DNA of 64,000 nt from CADEDH01 sp965262175 (GCA_965262175.1 CBDHES010000029.1:62001-126000), one strand, 5' to 3'. Shown: positions 16,814 to 26,184, numbered from the stretch's first letter. Made by a program: numbers and translations. Notes: generated by a model not told the origin, from the letters alone.

Positions 16814-18595
16814 TCACGACCCGACGGGGAACGCCAGGACCCACGCCCCGTCGTTCTGGTAGAGGGTCTCCACACCGGCCTGGGACGACAGCCAGGACCC
16901 CACCCGGTCCAACGCGTCGGGCGTGGTCCCGAAGACGTGCTCGTTGTAGGCCGACTGGCTCGGTGTCAGGACGACGATCACCCGCTCGGCGCCGGCGTCG
17001 ATCGCCAGTTCCTCAACGCCATCGAGCCACTCCAGGTTCGGAGAGGCCGGCAGGTAGAGGTGGTCGTTCGATTCTCGCTGGAAGTCGGCCCACGGGAGGA
17101 ACGAGTTGTCGGCCAGATACAGCGTCGAGCCGTCGCCGTTGGCGTACATCACCTCGACCGCCTCCCGGTCGGCGGCGGTCGTCATCTCGAAGATCTCATT
17201 GCCGAACCGGGCGATGTGGAACACCGGCACGATGGCCGCCGCCAGCAGGGGCACGACGACCGGGAGGGCGGCCCGGGGCATGGCGAGCAGGAATCGGGCT
17301 ATGAGGATCGAGGCCATCGGCAGGGTGAACAGCAGGACCCGGATGATGATCTCCCCGCCATAGCTCTGCACGGCCGCAGCCAGGACCGGGATGCCGGCCA
17401 GGGGCGCCAACGGGAGGGCCGGCCGGAGGTAGCTGAAGCGGTCGGTGGCCATGATCAACCCCATGGCCAGGACCGACAGGAACGTCATCAGGCCGACGAT
17501 CGTCCGGAACCGGACCACGAGCAGGTGGGGCTCCGATGACCGGGCCACCCGATCCGAGGTGCTCGACTCGAAGTTCTGGAAGAAGCTCCCGAACTGGCCG
17601 GTCAGCTCCTCGACCCGAGTCGACCACCAGGGCTCGGCGGCCACCAGCACCCAGACGACATAGGCGATCCCGACGATCAGCACCAGCCGGAGGGCGACGG
17701 TCCGACCGTAGATCCCCAGCATCACCAGGGCGCCGCAGATGAAGAACGGGGCGAGCGGATGGGAGACGACGGCGGCGAAGGCCAGGATGAGCAGGGCGAC
17801 GAACGAGGCGGTCGACCGGGCTTCGGGGCGGTCGCCGCCGGCGGTGGCGAACCGGCTCAGGATCGGGGCGACGGTGCTCCACGCCCCCCGGGGGCGCAGC
17901 GGGCCGCTCTCCAGGACGATGATGATCGACAGGTAGAGGAAGAACCCGACGCTCTGCGGGGAGAAGTAGTCCTGCCCGGTCCACGACAGGAGGACGAACA
18001 CCAACGACGAGAGGGGGCCGATCAGAATCTGGTTGGGGTAGGACCGACGGGCCAGGGCGGCGACGAGGACGGCCGACCCGGCCATGATGAACGTCGGCCA
18101 CAACCGCATGACCCAGTCGAGGATCCGGGGATCGAGCTCCGCCAGCGACGGCACGAACGAGGCGAAGAACCCGGGCCAGGCGAACCGGGCATCGATCAGG
18201 ATGTCGCCGGTCTGCTCTGCGGCGATCAGCCTGATGAACCCCATGTGGATGTACACGATGGGAAACCGGGCGTAGCTGTGGGCCAGGGCAGGGGCGGTGT
18301 GGGCGACGAGGAGCCACAGGATCGGGACCAGCGCCGCCAACCGGCGTTGGCCGAGCAGCGCCCCGTAGAGCAGCAGCCCCGAGGCCAGCACGGCCACCCC
18401 GACCCCGACCCAGTACACCGGAGGAAGGGCGAAGAGGATGCCGAGGCCGTCGATCGCTTCGGAGTCGATCGTCCGCCCGCCGACGAAGGCGATCAGCACC
18501 GCCGCCACCCCGAGCGCGATGCCGAATCGACCGGCACCGTCGAGCCGGTTCGGCGTGGCCGCCGTCATCGCCCGGGGCGGGCTCTCGACCGTCAC
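16814..18595 (-). CDS. Polytopic membrane protein, possible GT-C glycosyltransferase
   Basis: 593 residues with roughly a dozen hydrophobic helices and a C-terminal soluble region (about 470-593) that includes a beta-alpha unit AERVIVVLTPSQSAYNEH. The layout of many helices with long extracytoplasmic loops (for example YFSPQSVGFFLYL and the region around residue 100-150) resembles GT-C enzymes or oligosaccharide polymerases. No DxD or EXD motif could be assigned, so this stays tentative. The GTG start overlaps the stop of the 114-residue membrane gene (GTGA at 18592-18595), so it is translationally coupled to the flippase-glycosyltransferase cluster. Confidence 0.6.
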   Translation of the reverse strand: MTVESPPRAMTAATPNRLDGAGRFGIALGVAAVLIAFVGGRTIDSEAIDGLGILFALPPVYWVGVGVAVLASGLLLYGALLGQRRLAALVPILWLLVAHTAPALAHSYARFPIVYIHMGFIRLIAAEQTGDILIDARFAWPGFFASFVPSLAELDPRILDWVMRLWPTFIMAGSAVLVAALARRSYPNQILIGPLSSLVFVLLSWTGQDYFSPQSVGFFLYLSIIIVLESGPLRPRGAWSTVAPILSRFATAGGDRPEARSTASFVALLILAFAAVVSHPLAPFFICGALVMLGIYGRTVALRLVLIVGIAYVVWVLVAAEPWWSTRVEELTGQFGSFFQNFESSTSDRVARSSEPHLLVVRFRTIVGLMTFLSVLAMGLIMATDRFSYLRPALPLAPLAGIPVLAAAVQSYGGEIIIRVLLFTLPMASILIARFLLAMPRAALPVVVPLLAAAIVPVFHIARFGNEIFEMTTAADREAVEVMYANGDGSTLYLADNSFLPWADFQRESNDHLYLPASPNLEWLDGVEELAIDAGAERVIVVLTPSQSAYNEHVFGTTPDALDRVGSWLSSQAGVETLYQNDGAWVLAFPVGS

Positions 18596-18936
18596 GCCGC
18601 CTCGATGATCTCGTCGTCGTCGCCCAGCAGGGCGGCCAGGATGCAGCCGTAGGCCGTCGCCACCACGACCAGGAGGACGTCGGTCGCAACGCCGAACCAG
18701 ATCAGCGACTGGGCCGCTATCGCGGTCAGAGCCATCGACAGGGCGATGGCGACCACGACCGCCACCGACGGAGACCGGAGCTGGCGGCTCAGCACGAAAC
18801 TGAGCGGTGCTCCGACGAGGCCGCCCAGCTGGACGAGCGCCGCCAGACCACCGATCGTGGTGAGCCCCACCATCAGGGCGAGGGCGGTGACCGCCCCCGA
18901 CACCCCGACGACGACGATCATCCGGTTCAGGCTCAT
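18592..18936 (-). CDS. Small four-helix membrane protein
   Basis: 114 residues, almost entirely hydrophobic, with about three or four transmembrane helices (MIVVVGVSGAVTALALMVGL, then GLVGAPLSFVLS, VVVAIALSMALTAIAA and DVLLVVVATAYGCILAALL given in part) and an acidic C-terminal tail DDDEIIEAA. No family recognised. It overlaps by four bases both the flippase gene upstream and the polytopic protein gene downstream, suggesting a stoichiometric partner in the export machinery. Confidence 0.6.
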   Translation of the reverse strand: MSLNRMIVVVGVSGAVTALALMVGLTTIGGLAALVQLGGLVGAPLSFVLSRQLRSPSVAVVVAIALSMALTAIAAQSLIWFGVATDVLLVVVATAYGCILAALLGDDDEIIEAA

Positions 18937-21353
18937 GCTGGAATGCTACGTCCCAGCGCGCCGTGACCGAGGACGGGGGTTACATGGCGGGCGATCCAGA
19001 ATCGACCGGTCGCCGCGCTCTCGAACGACACCAACCGGGGAACGACGTGGCGCAGCCAGCCGAGGAGCACGAGCGCCCGGGGGTCGATCTCGGGGATCGA
19101 CCCGTTCATCGCCGGGTGGGTCAGCAACGGCTCGGGCTGGCGGAGCAGGTCCCGGACGAGCGGTCCGAGATCCCGCCCAGGATCGAGTGCGAGGGCGCTG
19201 AGCGCCAAGGTCGCCCCATCGATCGCCGTCGGCCCGAAGCCGGTCCACTGCCAGTTGATCAGGCCGGTCAGCCGTCGGTTGGGATCGAACAAGGCGTTGT
19301 CGAGCGTGAGGTTCCCGTGGATCATCGAGCAGGTCATGGCCCGCTCGTCGAGTTCGTCGACCAGGAGCTGCTCGATCGGGGCCAGATCGGCGACCGGGAT
19401 GTGGTGGGAGGCGGCCAACGACTTGAGGGGAAGCGCCACCCACCGCTCGAGGAGGAAGTTGTCGATGGTCACCACCTCGGCGGTGACCTCGTGGAGCTCG
19501 GCGACCGGCTCGAGGGTGGCGACCACCAGATCGGTGACCGGTCGCCAGTCGACCTCGGCGCCCGACCGGCCGGAGATGACCGACTCGATCAGCAGGTGGC
19601 GGTCGCCCTCGTTGGCGTACTCGATCGGATAGGGGACGATGGCCCGGAGCGCCGGCAAGGCATCCATCGACATCAGCCGGTTGACCGCCCGGTACCGTCG
19701 CCGAAGCTGGTCGTTGCCGGAGGGGGTACGGGCCAGCTCCATCCGGAGCGGAGGGCGTCCCTGATGACCGTCGACGACGACGGTTTGGGTGTCGTTGCTG
19801 ACGGCGATCCGCCGCCAGTCCGGCGGCGACGCATAGCGAACGGCCAGCCGACGTCGGACCTCCCCGTCCAGCGCCGGCGACGACCGGAACTCCTCGGCCC
19901 GGCGGGCGAGCCGGAACAGACGACGGCCGAGGCGGACCACCCTGCTGTCGATCCGGGGCGCCCACCACCACAGCGACTCGGCTGCCAGGGCGTAGAGGGC
20001 GGCGATCGTCAGCATCACGAGCCAGGCGATGCCGAGGCCGTTGATCCCGAAGGGCTCGAGCAGCAGCCAGCCGACGACCAGGACGCCGGCCGAGAGGAGC
20101 GACTCGTAGACGAACACCGCCGTCATTCGCCGCTCGGCTCGGAGACGACCGACGAAGGTCCGGGTGATCACATGGGGGATGGCGCCGAGGAGGAGGAGCC
20201 GGAGCACGGTCGTCGCCTCGTCGACGTACTCGGCACTGAAGGCTCGGAGCACCCACGGGGCGGCAGCGGCGGCGACCAGGACGATCGGCACCGAGATCGC
20301 CATGCTCAGCAGGCCGCTGTGGAGGGTGTGGCGGTCGAGGTTGTCCTCGTCGTAGGACGCCTCGGCCACCAGCGCATCGCCGATGTTGGCGCTCAGGATG
20401 TAGACGCTGTAGGCGATGGTCCAGGCCAGGAAGTAGTAGGCGTTCTGACTCGACCCGAGCTGGGCCAACACCAACAGGGGCAGGATGCCGATCACCACCG
20501 TTCGAGACGCGGTGGCCGTCCAGTCGACGAGCGAGTAGGCGTAGACCTCGCGGACCGCCAGGCGACGACCGGAGACCGGGTGGGGAGTCGACCCGTTGGT
20601 CGCCGGCCCGTGCGGCGTGTCGGGTCGACGGACGGTTGGCGACGGCCGGGTGGCGGCCACCCGGCGGTCGACCCCCACGTTGACCGCGATGACGATGAGG
20701 AACACCGGGAGCGCCCAGGCCAGGAACACACCGAGGTCACCGGTCATCCCGGCCAGGGGGAAGAGAAGAATGATCTTCAGCAGTCCGAACACGCCGTTCT
20801 CGACCGGGACCCAGGGGGTCATGCGGAGCCCGAGCAGAACGCTGTCCTCGAGGAGGAAGATGACCCAGAAGGCACAGGACAGGACGAACACCGTCAAGGC
20901 CAGGGGCGAGCTCTGGAGCACGTTGAGATCGGGGGCCCAGAGGTCGACGCCGAGGACGAACACCAGCGCCGTGGCGGCCGCGATCACGGCGCTCACGACG
21001 TAGGCGTTGACGATCAGCCGCCGGGTGTCGGCGCCGGCCATCGGGAGGAACTTGACCAGGCCGGTCTTGAGGCCGAGCTGGGACGTATCGGCCAACAGGA
21101 TCATGGCGGTGATGATGGCGCTCCCAACCCCGAGCTCGGCCGAGGAGAACTGGCGGGCGGCGACGATCCAGAACACGAACCCGAGCCCGGACGTCAGCAC
21201 CGAACTCGCGACCAAAGCCATGCCGCTCTGAATCAACGGCATGGCTGCGAGAGCACGGAGTGCTGTGTTGGCGCGCGAGAATACGTCCGCTTGCACGGTT
21301 GACGTTGCCACCGCTTCAGATCCGATGTCGAATGGTGTTCTCGAGATACCCAC
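18933..21353 (-). CDS. Polysaccharide flippase fused to an APH-like (pseudo)kinase domain
   Basis: Up to 806 residues. Residues about 40-460 are an MVF/MATE-type oligosaccharide flippase with roughly 12 helices (SSVLTSGLGFVFWIVAARQF is the typical first-helix segment). Residues about 480-806 resemble an aminoglycoside-phosphotransferase-type kinase: N-lobe VVVDGHQGRPPLRMELA, hinge LLIESVISG, then the catalytic-loop equivalent HGNLTLDNALF near 677 and the DFG-equivalent LINWQW near 698. In active APH enzymes these read HGDxxxxN and I/LDW; both aspartates are asparagine here (codons AAC). The start is uncertain: GTG 21353 overlaps the upstream gene by 38 bases; later GTG/ATG codons are possible. 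Confidence 0.78.
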   Translation of the reverse strand: MGISRTPFDIGSEAVATSTVQADVFSRANTALRALAAMPLIQSGMALVASSVLTSGLGFVFWIVAARQFSSAELGVGSAIITAMILLADTSQLGLKTGLVKFLPMAGADTRRLIVNAYVVSAVIAAATALVFVLGVDLWAPDLNVLQSSPLALTVFVLSCAFWVIFLLEDSVLLGLRMTPWVPVENGVFGLLKIILLFPLAGMTGDLGVFLAWALPVFLIVIAVNVGVDRRVAATRPSPTVRRPDTPHGPATNGSTPHPVSGRRLAVREVYAYSLVDWTATASRTVVIGILPLLVLAQLGSSQNAYYFLAWTIAYSVYILSANIGDALVAEASYDEDNLDRHTLHSGLLSMAISVPIVLVAAAAAPWVLRAFSAEYVDEATTVLRLLLLGAIPHVITRTFVGRLRAERRMTAVFVYESLLSAGVLVVGWLLLEPFGINGLGIAWLVMLTIAALYALAAESLWWWAPRIDSRVVRLGRRLFRLARRAEEFRSSPALDGEVRRRLAVRYASPPDWRRIAVSNDTQTVVVDGHQGRPPLRMELARTPSGNDQLRRRYRAVNRLMSMDALPALRAIVPYPIEYANEGDRHLLIESVISGRSGAEVDWRPVTDLVVATLEPVAELHEVTAEVVTIDNFLLERWVALPLKSLAASHHIPVADLAPIEQLLVDELDERAMTCSMIHGNLTLDNALFDPNRRLTGLINWQWTGFGPTAIDGATLALSALALDPGRDLGPLVRDLLRQPEPLLTHPAMNGSIPEIDPRALVLLGWLRHVVPRLVSFESAATGRFWIARHVTPVLGHGALGRSIPA

Positions 21354-22236
21354 CGCCCGTGGCGGCGAGACCTCCCAAGATCGCCAGCATACGCTGACTG
21401 TTGACCTTCGGGGAGTGGGGAAGGTCCACCAGTGAGCGGAACAGCGCCCGAGGGAGCACCGAGGCGACGTACGCCCGTTCCGACGAGAGTCCGTCGTCGG
21501 TCCCTACCAGCCGCGACACGTGTGCCTTGGAGTTGCCCTCGGCCCGGCACCGACTGAAGAAGTAGTCCCACCGGGTCCGCCCTTCGGGCACCCGGTGGTT
21601 GATCGTGGCCTGGGGCTCCAGCAGGATCCGGGCGCCGGGGTCGGCCTGTCGGATCCGGATGCAGAGCTCGGTCTCCTCGCACCCGAGGGGCCGGTCGGCC
21701 GTCCGTCCCAGACCGACCTCGAACCCACCGGCGGCGAGGACCGCCGCGGTCCGGAACGCCATGTTGCAGCCGATCACGTTGCGGACCTCGGCCTGGGCGG
21801 TCGGGAGGCCCCGGTGGCTGCAACCGATGACCCAGGCGAACTCGGGTGGGAACCACTCCGGTTCGCCGGTGTCCCAGGCCGGATTGGCCCACCCGCCGAC
21901 CGCCACGACCGACGGGTCCTGGAACGGTGCGGTCAGGTACTCGAGCCAGTCGTCAGCGGCCACGGCATCGTCGTCGAGGTAGGCGACGATTTCCCCTTGG
22001 GCCAGTTCGGTGCCGGTGTTGCGGCCACCCGAGAGGCCCTTCGGGCCCTGGTTGGCCACGACGGTGGCGTCGAGGTCGGAGACCGCATCGAGCAGCTCCT
22101 GGTTGTGGTCGATGACGACCAGGACCTCGTCGGCCGGCCGGGTCTGGCGTCGCACCGAAGCGACCGCGGCCCGAAGGTCGTCGAGCCGCTCCATCGTGTG
22201 GGCACAGATGATGACCGTGACCGATGGTGGGGCCAT
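21316..22236 (-). CDS. Family 2 glycosyltransferase
   Basis: 306 residues from ATG 22236, which overlaps the stop of the preceding gene (TGATG). GT-A fold: SVTVIICAHTMERLDDL starts the nucleotide-binding strand, GLSGGRNTGTELAQGEIVAYLDDDAV carries the DxD-type motif (LDDD), and RPLGCEETELCIRIRQ has the ED pair near the catalytic base position (EETEL). It is probably a sugar transferase acting on a lipid-linked glycan, since it is coupled to a flippase and a second GT2. No transmembrane helices are evident. Confidence 0.85.
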   Translation of the reverse strand: MAPPSVTVIICAHTMERLDDLRAAVASVRRQTRPADEVLVVIDHNQELLDAVSDLDATVVANQGPKGLSGGRNTGTELAQGEIVAYLDDDAVAADDWLEYLTAPFQDPSVVAVGGWANPAWDTGEPEWFPPEFAWVIGCSHRGLPTAQAEVRNVIGCNMAFRTAAVLAAGGFEVGLGRTADRPLGCEETELCIRIRQADPGARILLEPQATINHRVPEGRTRWDYFFSRCRAEGNSKAHVSRLVGTDDGLSSERAYVASVLPRALFRSLVDLPHSPKVNSQRMLAILGGLAATGGGYLENTIRHRI

Positions 22237-23060
22237 CAGCCCGTCATCGACTTGACGTTGGCCTCGGGGAGCGACGGGTTGGCGGTCGACGACTCGGGGG
22301 TGTCGCGGAGATCGATCTCGACCGGTTGGGCCTCGAAGCCCCGCATCCGCTCGGTGATGATCGTCCACAGCACCCGGAACCCGTCGGTGACCGTGTTCAG
22401 GTGGCTGGAGCCGTGGATACGCTCCGACTCGAAGCTCGGCACCTCGGTCACCGTCAGCCCGGCCTGCAGGGCCCGGATGTTCATGAGCGTCTCGATCTCG
22501 AACCCGTTCGCATCGAGCTCGAGCGACTCGATGGTCGACTTCCAGAAGGCGTTGTAGCCGTAGCAGAGGTCGGAGTACCGGCCGCCGAAGCCGAGCCGGA
22601 CGAGGTAGGTGAGGCCCAGGTTGCCGAGGCGGCGATACCACTCCATGTCGGTCGTACCGCCGCCGTGGAGGAAGCGGGAGCCCTTGGCGAACTCCGAGCC
22701 GGAGAGCAGGACGCCGACGAAACGCTCGATCTCGCCCGGGTCCATCGAGCCGTCGGCGTCGATCATCACGATGATGTCGCCCGAGGCGGCCTCGAAGCCC
22801 CGACGGAGGGCTGCGCCCTTGCCGGGGGTCAGGTCCTCGATGATCACGACGCCAGGATGGAGTTCCTTGGCGACCTCGACGGTGCGGTCGGTCGACCCGC
22901 CATCGATGATCAGAACCTCGTCGACCCAGTTCGGGATGCGAGGGAGGACGTGGGGAAGGTTCAACGCCTCGTTCAGGGTGGGGATCACCACGGAGATTGC
23001 GATGCCCGAGGCCGCCGGTGAACGGACAGCTCCAACTCGGGAATCTTCGATACTTGCCAC
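22236..23060 (-). CDS. Family 2 glycosyltransferase, dolichol-phosphate mannosyltransferase-like
   Basis: 274 residues from GTG 23060, which has AAAGGA eight bases upstream; the frame is open to 23255 but that extension has no family similarity. DPM-like features: SVVIPTLNEALNLPHVLPRI, LIIDGGSTDRTVEVA, TPGKGAALRRGFEAASGDI and the DxD motif MIDADGS. It likely transfers a sugar to a polyprenyl phosphate or adds the first residue of the glycan handled by the downstream flippase. It heads the cluster that runs down to about 15.4 kb; the 242 bp before it should contain the cluster promoter. Confidence 0.86.
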   Translation of the reverse strand: MASIEDSRVGAVRSPAASGIAISVVIPTLNEALNLPHVLPRIPNWVDEVLIIDGGSTDRTVEVAKELHPGVVIIEDLTPGKGAALRRGFEAASGDIIVMIDADGSMDPGEIERFVGVLLSGSEFAKGSRFLHGGGTTDMEWYRRLGNLGLTYLVRLGFGGRYSDLCYGYNAFWKSTIESLELDANGFEIETLMNIRALQAGLTVTEVPSFESERIHGSSHLNTVTDGFRVLWTIITERMRGFEAQPVEIDLRDTPESSTANPSLPEANVKSMTG

Positions 23061-23302
23061 CTCAGTGGTCCTTTCGCCGCCGCGCCCGTCGCCCGCGAAC
23101 ACTCGATCAGAGCGTTTGCCGCAACCGATGGTAGCGAGCCCAGCGCGAATGTCGATGGCCGACGTAGAAATGTTTTCCCTGGTCAGGGCACCGATAGGTA
23201 GCTCCGCCCAAGGTATGCCGTCGTCTTGCACCCGTGCCCCGGATCGTTGTACCACACCGATCGAGGTGGTTGCTCACGAAGGGCCGAGATCGACCTCGGG
23301 CG

Positions 23303-25021
23303 TCAGGAGCTACAGGAGAGCATCGAACACCCGGGCCTGGTCCGTGCCCAGTCCGGTCGGCGACCGGCGAGGTCCTCGGCCCCCGGCTGGACGTCGTAGG
23401 GGGTGCGCAGCACGGTGGCCAGCCGATCGATCACCGAGTGGTCGCCGGCTTCGGCTGCATCGATGGCCAGCTGGGCCAGGTAGTTCCGGAGGACGTAGCA
23501 CGGGTTGACGGTGTTCATGGCCGCGGCGCGGTCGTCGTCTTTGATCCCGGCCGCCAGGACCCGGCGACGGTAGTCGGCGACCCAGCCGAGGATCGATCGA
23601 CGAGCGTCGGTGTCGATGGTGTCCGGTCGGTAGAAGGCCGGTCCCAGCCCCTCGTCCCCGAGCACGAGCCGGCTCCGCTCGTCGGTGGTGGCGTCGCCGC
23701 CCTCGACGGCGGGACCGTCGACGTCGACCGCCATCGGCAGCTCCGCCAGACGGCGAAAGAAGATCGTCATGTCGGTCTCGGTGGCGGTCAGGACCGTCCC
23801 CAACCCGTCGATGAGCTCATCGTCGGCGGCGGCATCGCCGGGGCTCGGTTCGAGCCCGAGCTTGGCCAGCATCATGGTTCGGTACCGGCTGCGGAACGAG
23901 TCGACGAACCCGTTGATCGACGCTTCGAGTGGCTCGGCCTCCCCGACCAGGGGCAGGAGGGCGTTGCCGAGTTGGAGCAGGTTCCACTGGGCGATCTGGG
24001 GCTGATAGCCGAACCGGTATCGGCGGCCGCCGGCATCGGTGGTGTTGGGCGTCCAGTTCGGGTCGTAGTCGTCCAGCCAGCCGTACGGGCCGTAGTCGAT
24101 GGTCAGGCCGTGGATCGAAAGGTTGTCGGTGTTCATGACGCCGTGGACGAAGCCGACCCGCATCCACTCGACGATCAGCTCGCACGTGAGGTCACCGACC
24201 TCGGCGAACCAGGCGGCATAGACCTCGCCATCGATGGTGGACCGGCCGTCGAGCAGATGACGGAAGTAGTGGCGGATGGTGAAGTCGGCCAGGGCTCGGA
24301 GCAGATCGAGCTCGCCTCGCGACACCGGGAGCTGGTAGGTGCCGAAGCGGAGAAACGAGGGCGCGACCCGGCATACGACCGCACCGGGTTCGAGGGCCGC
24401 CCGGCCGTCGTAGAACATGTCGCGCATGACCTCGGTGCCGGTCGACGCCAACGACAGGGCCCGGGTGGTCGGGACGCCGAGGTGGTGCATCGCCTCGCTA
24501 CAGAGGTACTCGCGGATCGACGACCGGAGCACGGCGAGGCCGTCGGCCCGCCGAGAGTACGGTGTCGGGCCAGCACCCTTGAGCTGCAGCGTCTGATGGA
24601 CGCCGTGGCGATCGACAACCTCACCGAGCGCGATGGCCCGCCCATCGCCCAACTGCCCGGCCCAGTTGCCGAACTGGTGGCCGCCGTAGTTGGCGGCGTG
24701 GGGTTCGCTGCCGGGGAGCAGGGCGTTGCCGGTGAACACCTGGGCCGCCTCCGGTGTCGCCCAGACGTCGGCCTCGAGGCCGAGAGTGGACGACAGCTCC
24801 GGCGACCAGGCGATGATGCGGGGGGCGGCCGTGGCGACCGGTTGGACCCGGGAGTAGGCCGCGCCCGGCACCTGACGGGTGCCGGGGCCCTCCTCGGGGT
24901 CGGCGGGGAGTTCCCGAACGAAACGGTTGTCGAAGGTCAGGGTGGCGAGCGGGTGGGACGGGTCTATCGTCGGACGATCATCCCGCCGGGGGTCGGTGTC
25001 GCTGTGGGCCGGTGCGGTCAT
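23303..25021 (-). CDS. selO: Protein adenylyltransferase SelO (YdiU/UPF0061)
   Basis: 572 residues, close to the family's usual length near 480-620. Pseudokinase-like SelO motifs: EPHAANYGGHQFGNWAGQLGDGRA (cited as pieces YGGHQFG and GQLGDGRA), LQLKGAGPTPYSR with the nucleotide-binding lysine, SSIREYL, and HGVMNTDNLSI. The C-terminus ends SCSS, the tail where animal SELENOO has selenocysteine; here the codon is an ordinary cysteine. SelO AMPylates protein hydroxyls and is linked to redox stress. ATG 25021 is preceded by GAGGA, with a TAGCGT -10-like box about 30 bases upstream. Confidence 0.92.
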   Translation of the reverse strand: MTAPAHSDTDPRRDDRPTIDPSHPLATLTFDNRFVRELPADPEEGPGTRQVPGAAYSRVQPVATAAPRIIAWSPELSSTLGLEADVWATPEAAQVFTGNALLPGSEPHAANYGGHQFGNWAGQLGDGRAIALGEVVDRHGVHQTLQLKGAGPTPYSRRADGLAVLRSSIREYLCSEAMHHLGVPTTRALSLASTGTEVMRDMFYDGRAALEPGAVVCRVAPSFLRFGTYQLPVSRGELDLLRALADFTIRHYFRHLLDGRSTIDGEVYAAWFAEVGDLTCELIVEWMRVGFVHGVMNTDNLSIHGLTIDYGPYGWLDDYDPNWTPNTTDAGGRRYRFGYQPQIAQWNLLQLGNALLPLVGEAEPLEASINGFVDSFRSRYRTMMLAKLGLEPSPGDAAADDELIDGLGTVLTATETDMTIFFRRLAELPMAVDVDGPAVEGGDATTDERSRLVLGDEGLGPAFYRPDTIDTDARRSILGWVADYRRRVLAAGIKDDDRAAAMNTVNPCYVLRNYLAQLAIDAAEAGDHSVIDRLATVLRTPYDVQPGAEDLAGRRPDWARTRPGCSMLSCSS

Positions 25022-25143
25022 GGTTGGTCCTCGCCGATCGGTCGATCAGCTCACGCTAGTCTCCGCCGGCCCGGCGACCGCCGGTCGGGGACTCGACCAG
25101 GACCTCGGCCATCGGTGCTACCGTCTTGCTTCGGAGAAGCGAT

Positions 25144-26115
25144 GTGACGGTCCGACTCGACACGGTCATCGACGAGTTCTTCCTCGCCCGACTGCCGAAG
25201 AAGCACTCGGAGCACACCTTGGCCGCCTATCGCCGGGATCTCCGCTCGATCCGAGCCGAGCTCGGGGCCGTGCTCGACACCGAGGTCGAGCACCTCACGA
25301 TCGACCAACTCGATGTGGGAGCCCTTCGCCGGGCCTTCGCCCGGATCGCCCATCAATCGGCGTCGACCATCTCCCGGACGTGGTCGACCTGGAACCAGCT
25401 CTTCGACTTCCTCGTTGCGGAGGGAATGGTTGCCGGCAACCCGATGGCGGCGATCGCCAAGCCCAAGGTCCCCCGCGGCCGCCCCAAGGCGATCTCGGGT
25501 GACGACAGCGTCGAGCGCCTGCTTCGGACGGCCGCCGCCGGTCGCACCGGCGCTCGCGACCCGTGGCCCGAGCGTGATTTCGCGGTGGTCGTGACGCTGG
25601 TGACCTGCGGGCTCCGACTGTCGGAGTTGCTCGATCTCCGCGTCTCGTCGATCGACGGGCCGGAGGGGGACCGGGTCGTCGGGGTCCGGGGCAAGGGCAA
25701 CAAGGAGCGGACGGTGCCGTTGGAGCCCGAGGTCGAGACGGTCATCGTCGAGTACCTGCAGTCCCGCATCGACCGATTCGCCACACCGGTCCGACCGCCG
25801 GACCCGCTCTTCGTCGACAACCGCGGTGCTGCGATGCGCCGGGGTGGCCTCCAGTACCTCGTCGACCGGATGTACCGGGACGCCGGTATCCGGACCAAGG
25901 TGCCCGCCGGGGCGCTGGTCCACGCCCTCCGTCACACCTTCGCCACCAGTGTCGCCCGCAACGGGGCGAGCGGCGTCGAACTGCAACGCCTGCTGGGTCA
26001 CGAATCGCTGGCGACGACCCAGCGCTACATCGATGCGACCGCCCGCGAGGTCCGCGCCGCGGCTCGGAGCAACGACGCCTATCGGGCCTTGTCGACGGTG
26101 CTCGACGACGACTGA
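25144..26115 (+). CDS. Tyrosine recombinase/integrase (XerC/D-like)
   Basis: 323 residues from GTG 25144, with GGAGAAG upstream. An N-terminal SAM-like DNA-binding domain (EHTLAAYRRDLRSI) is followed by the catalytic domain with all residues: Arg in TCGLRLSELLDL, Lys in GKGNKERTVPL, HxxR in VHALRHTFATS, His in LLGHESLATT and the nucleophilic Tyr in TQRYIDAT. Length and motifs fit Xer-type recombinases. No tRNA, direct repeats or phage genes flank it, so it looks like a housekeeping or orphan recombinase, not an island integrase. It diverges from selO across about 120 bp. Confidence 0.85.
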   Translation: MTVRLDTVIDEFFLARLPKKHSEHTLAAYRRDLRSIRAELGAVLDTEVEHLTIDQLDVGALRRAFARIAHQSASTISRTWSTWNQLFDFLVAEGMVAGNPMAAIAKPKVPRGRPKAISGDDSVERLLRTAAAGRTGARDPWPERDFAVVVTLVTCGLRLSELLDLRVSSIDGPEGDRVVGVRGKGNKERTVPLEPEVETVIVEYLQSRIDRFATPVRPPDPLFVDNRGAAMRRGGLQYLVDRMYRDAGIRTKVPAGALVHALRHTFATSVARNGASGVELQRLLGHESLATTQRYIDATAREVRAAARSNDAYRALSTVLDDD

Positions 26116-26161
26116 TCCGACGTTTCGTCAACCCTCCGTTGCCGACGTGCCAGCGCCAGGC

Positions 26162-26184
26162 CACCGGGGGGTGACGCCCCGGTG
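26162..26184 (+). terminator. GC-rich hairpin after the recombinase gene
   Basis: An 8-bp perfect stem (CACCGGGG pairing with CCCCGGTG, loop of seven bases) lies 46 bases beyond the recombinase stop and before the promoter of the next gene. No clear T-run follows. It could be an intrinsic terminator of the T-poor actinobacterial kind. Confidence 0.4.

Noticed and set aside
18963..21302. 779-codon plus-strand open frame
   Set aside because: Antisense to the flippase fusion; low-complexity Gly/Asp/Arg/Val composition with no motifs.
25144..26115. Tyrosine recombinase as sign of a genomic island
   Set aside because: No flanking tRNA, direct repeats, phage genes or composition change; neighbours are housekeeping genes.
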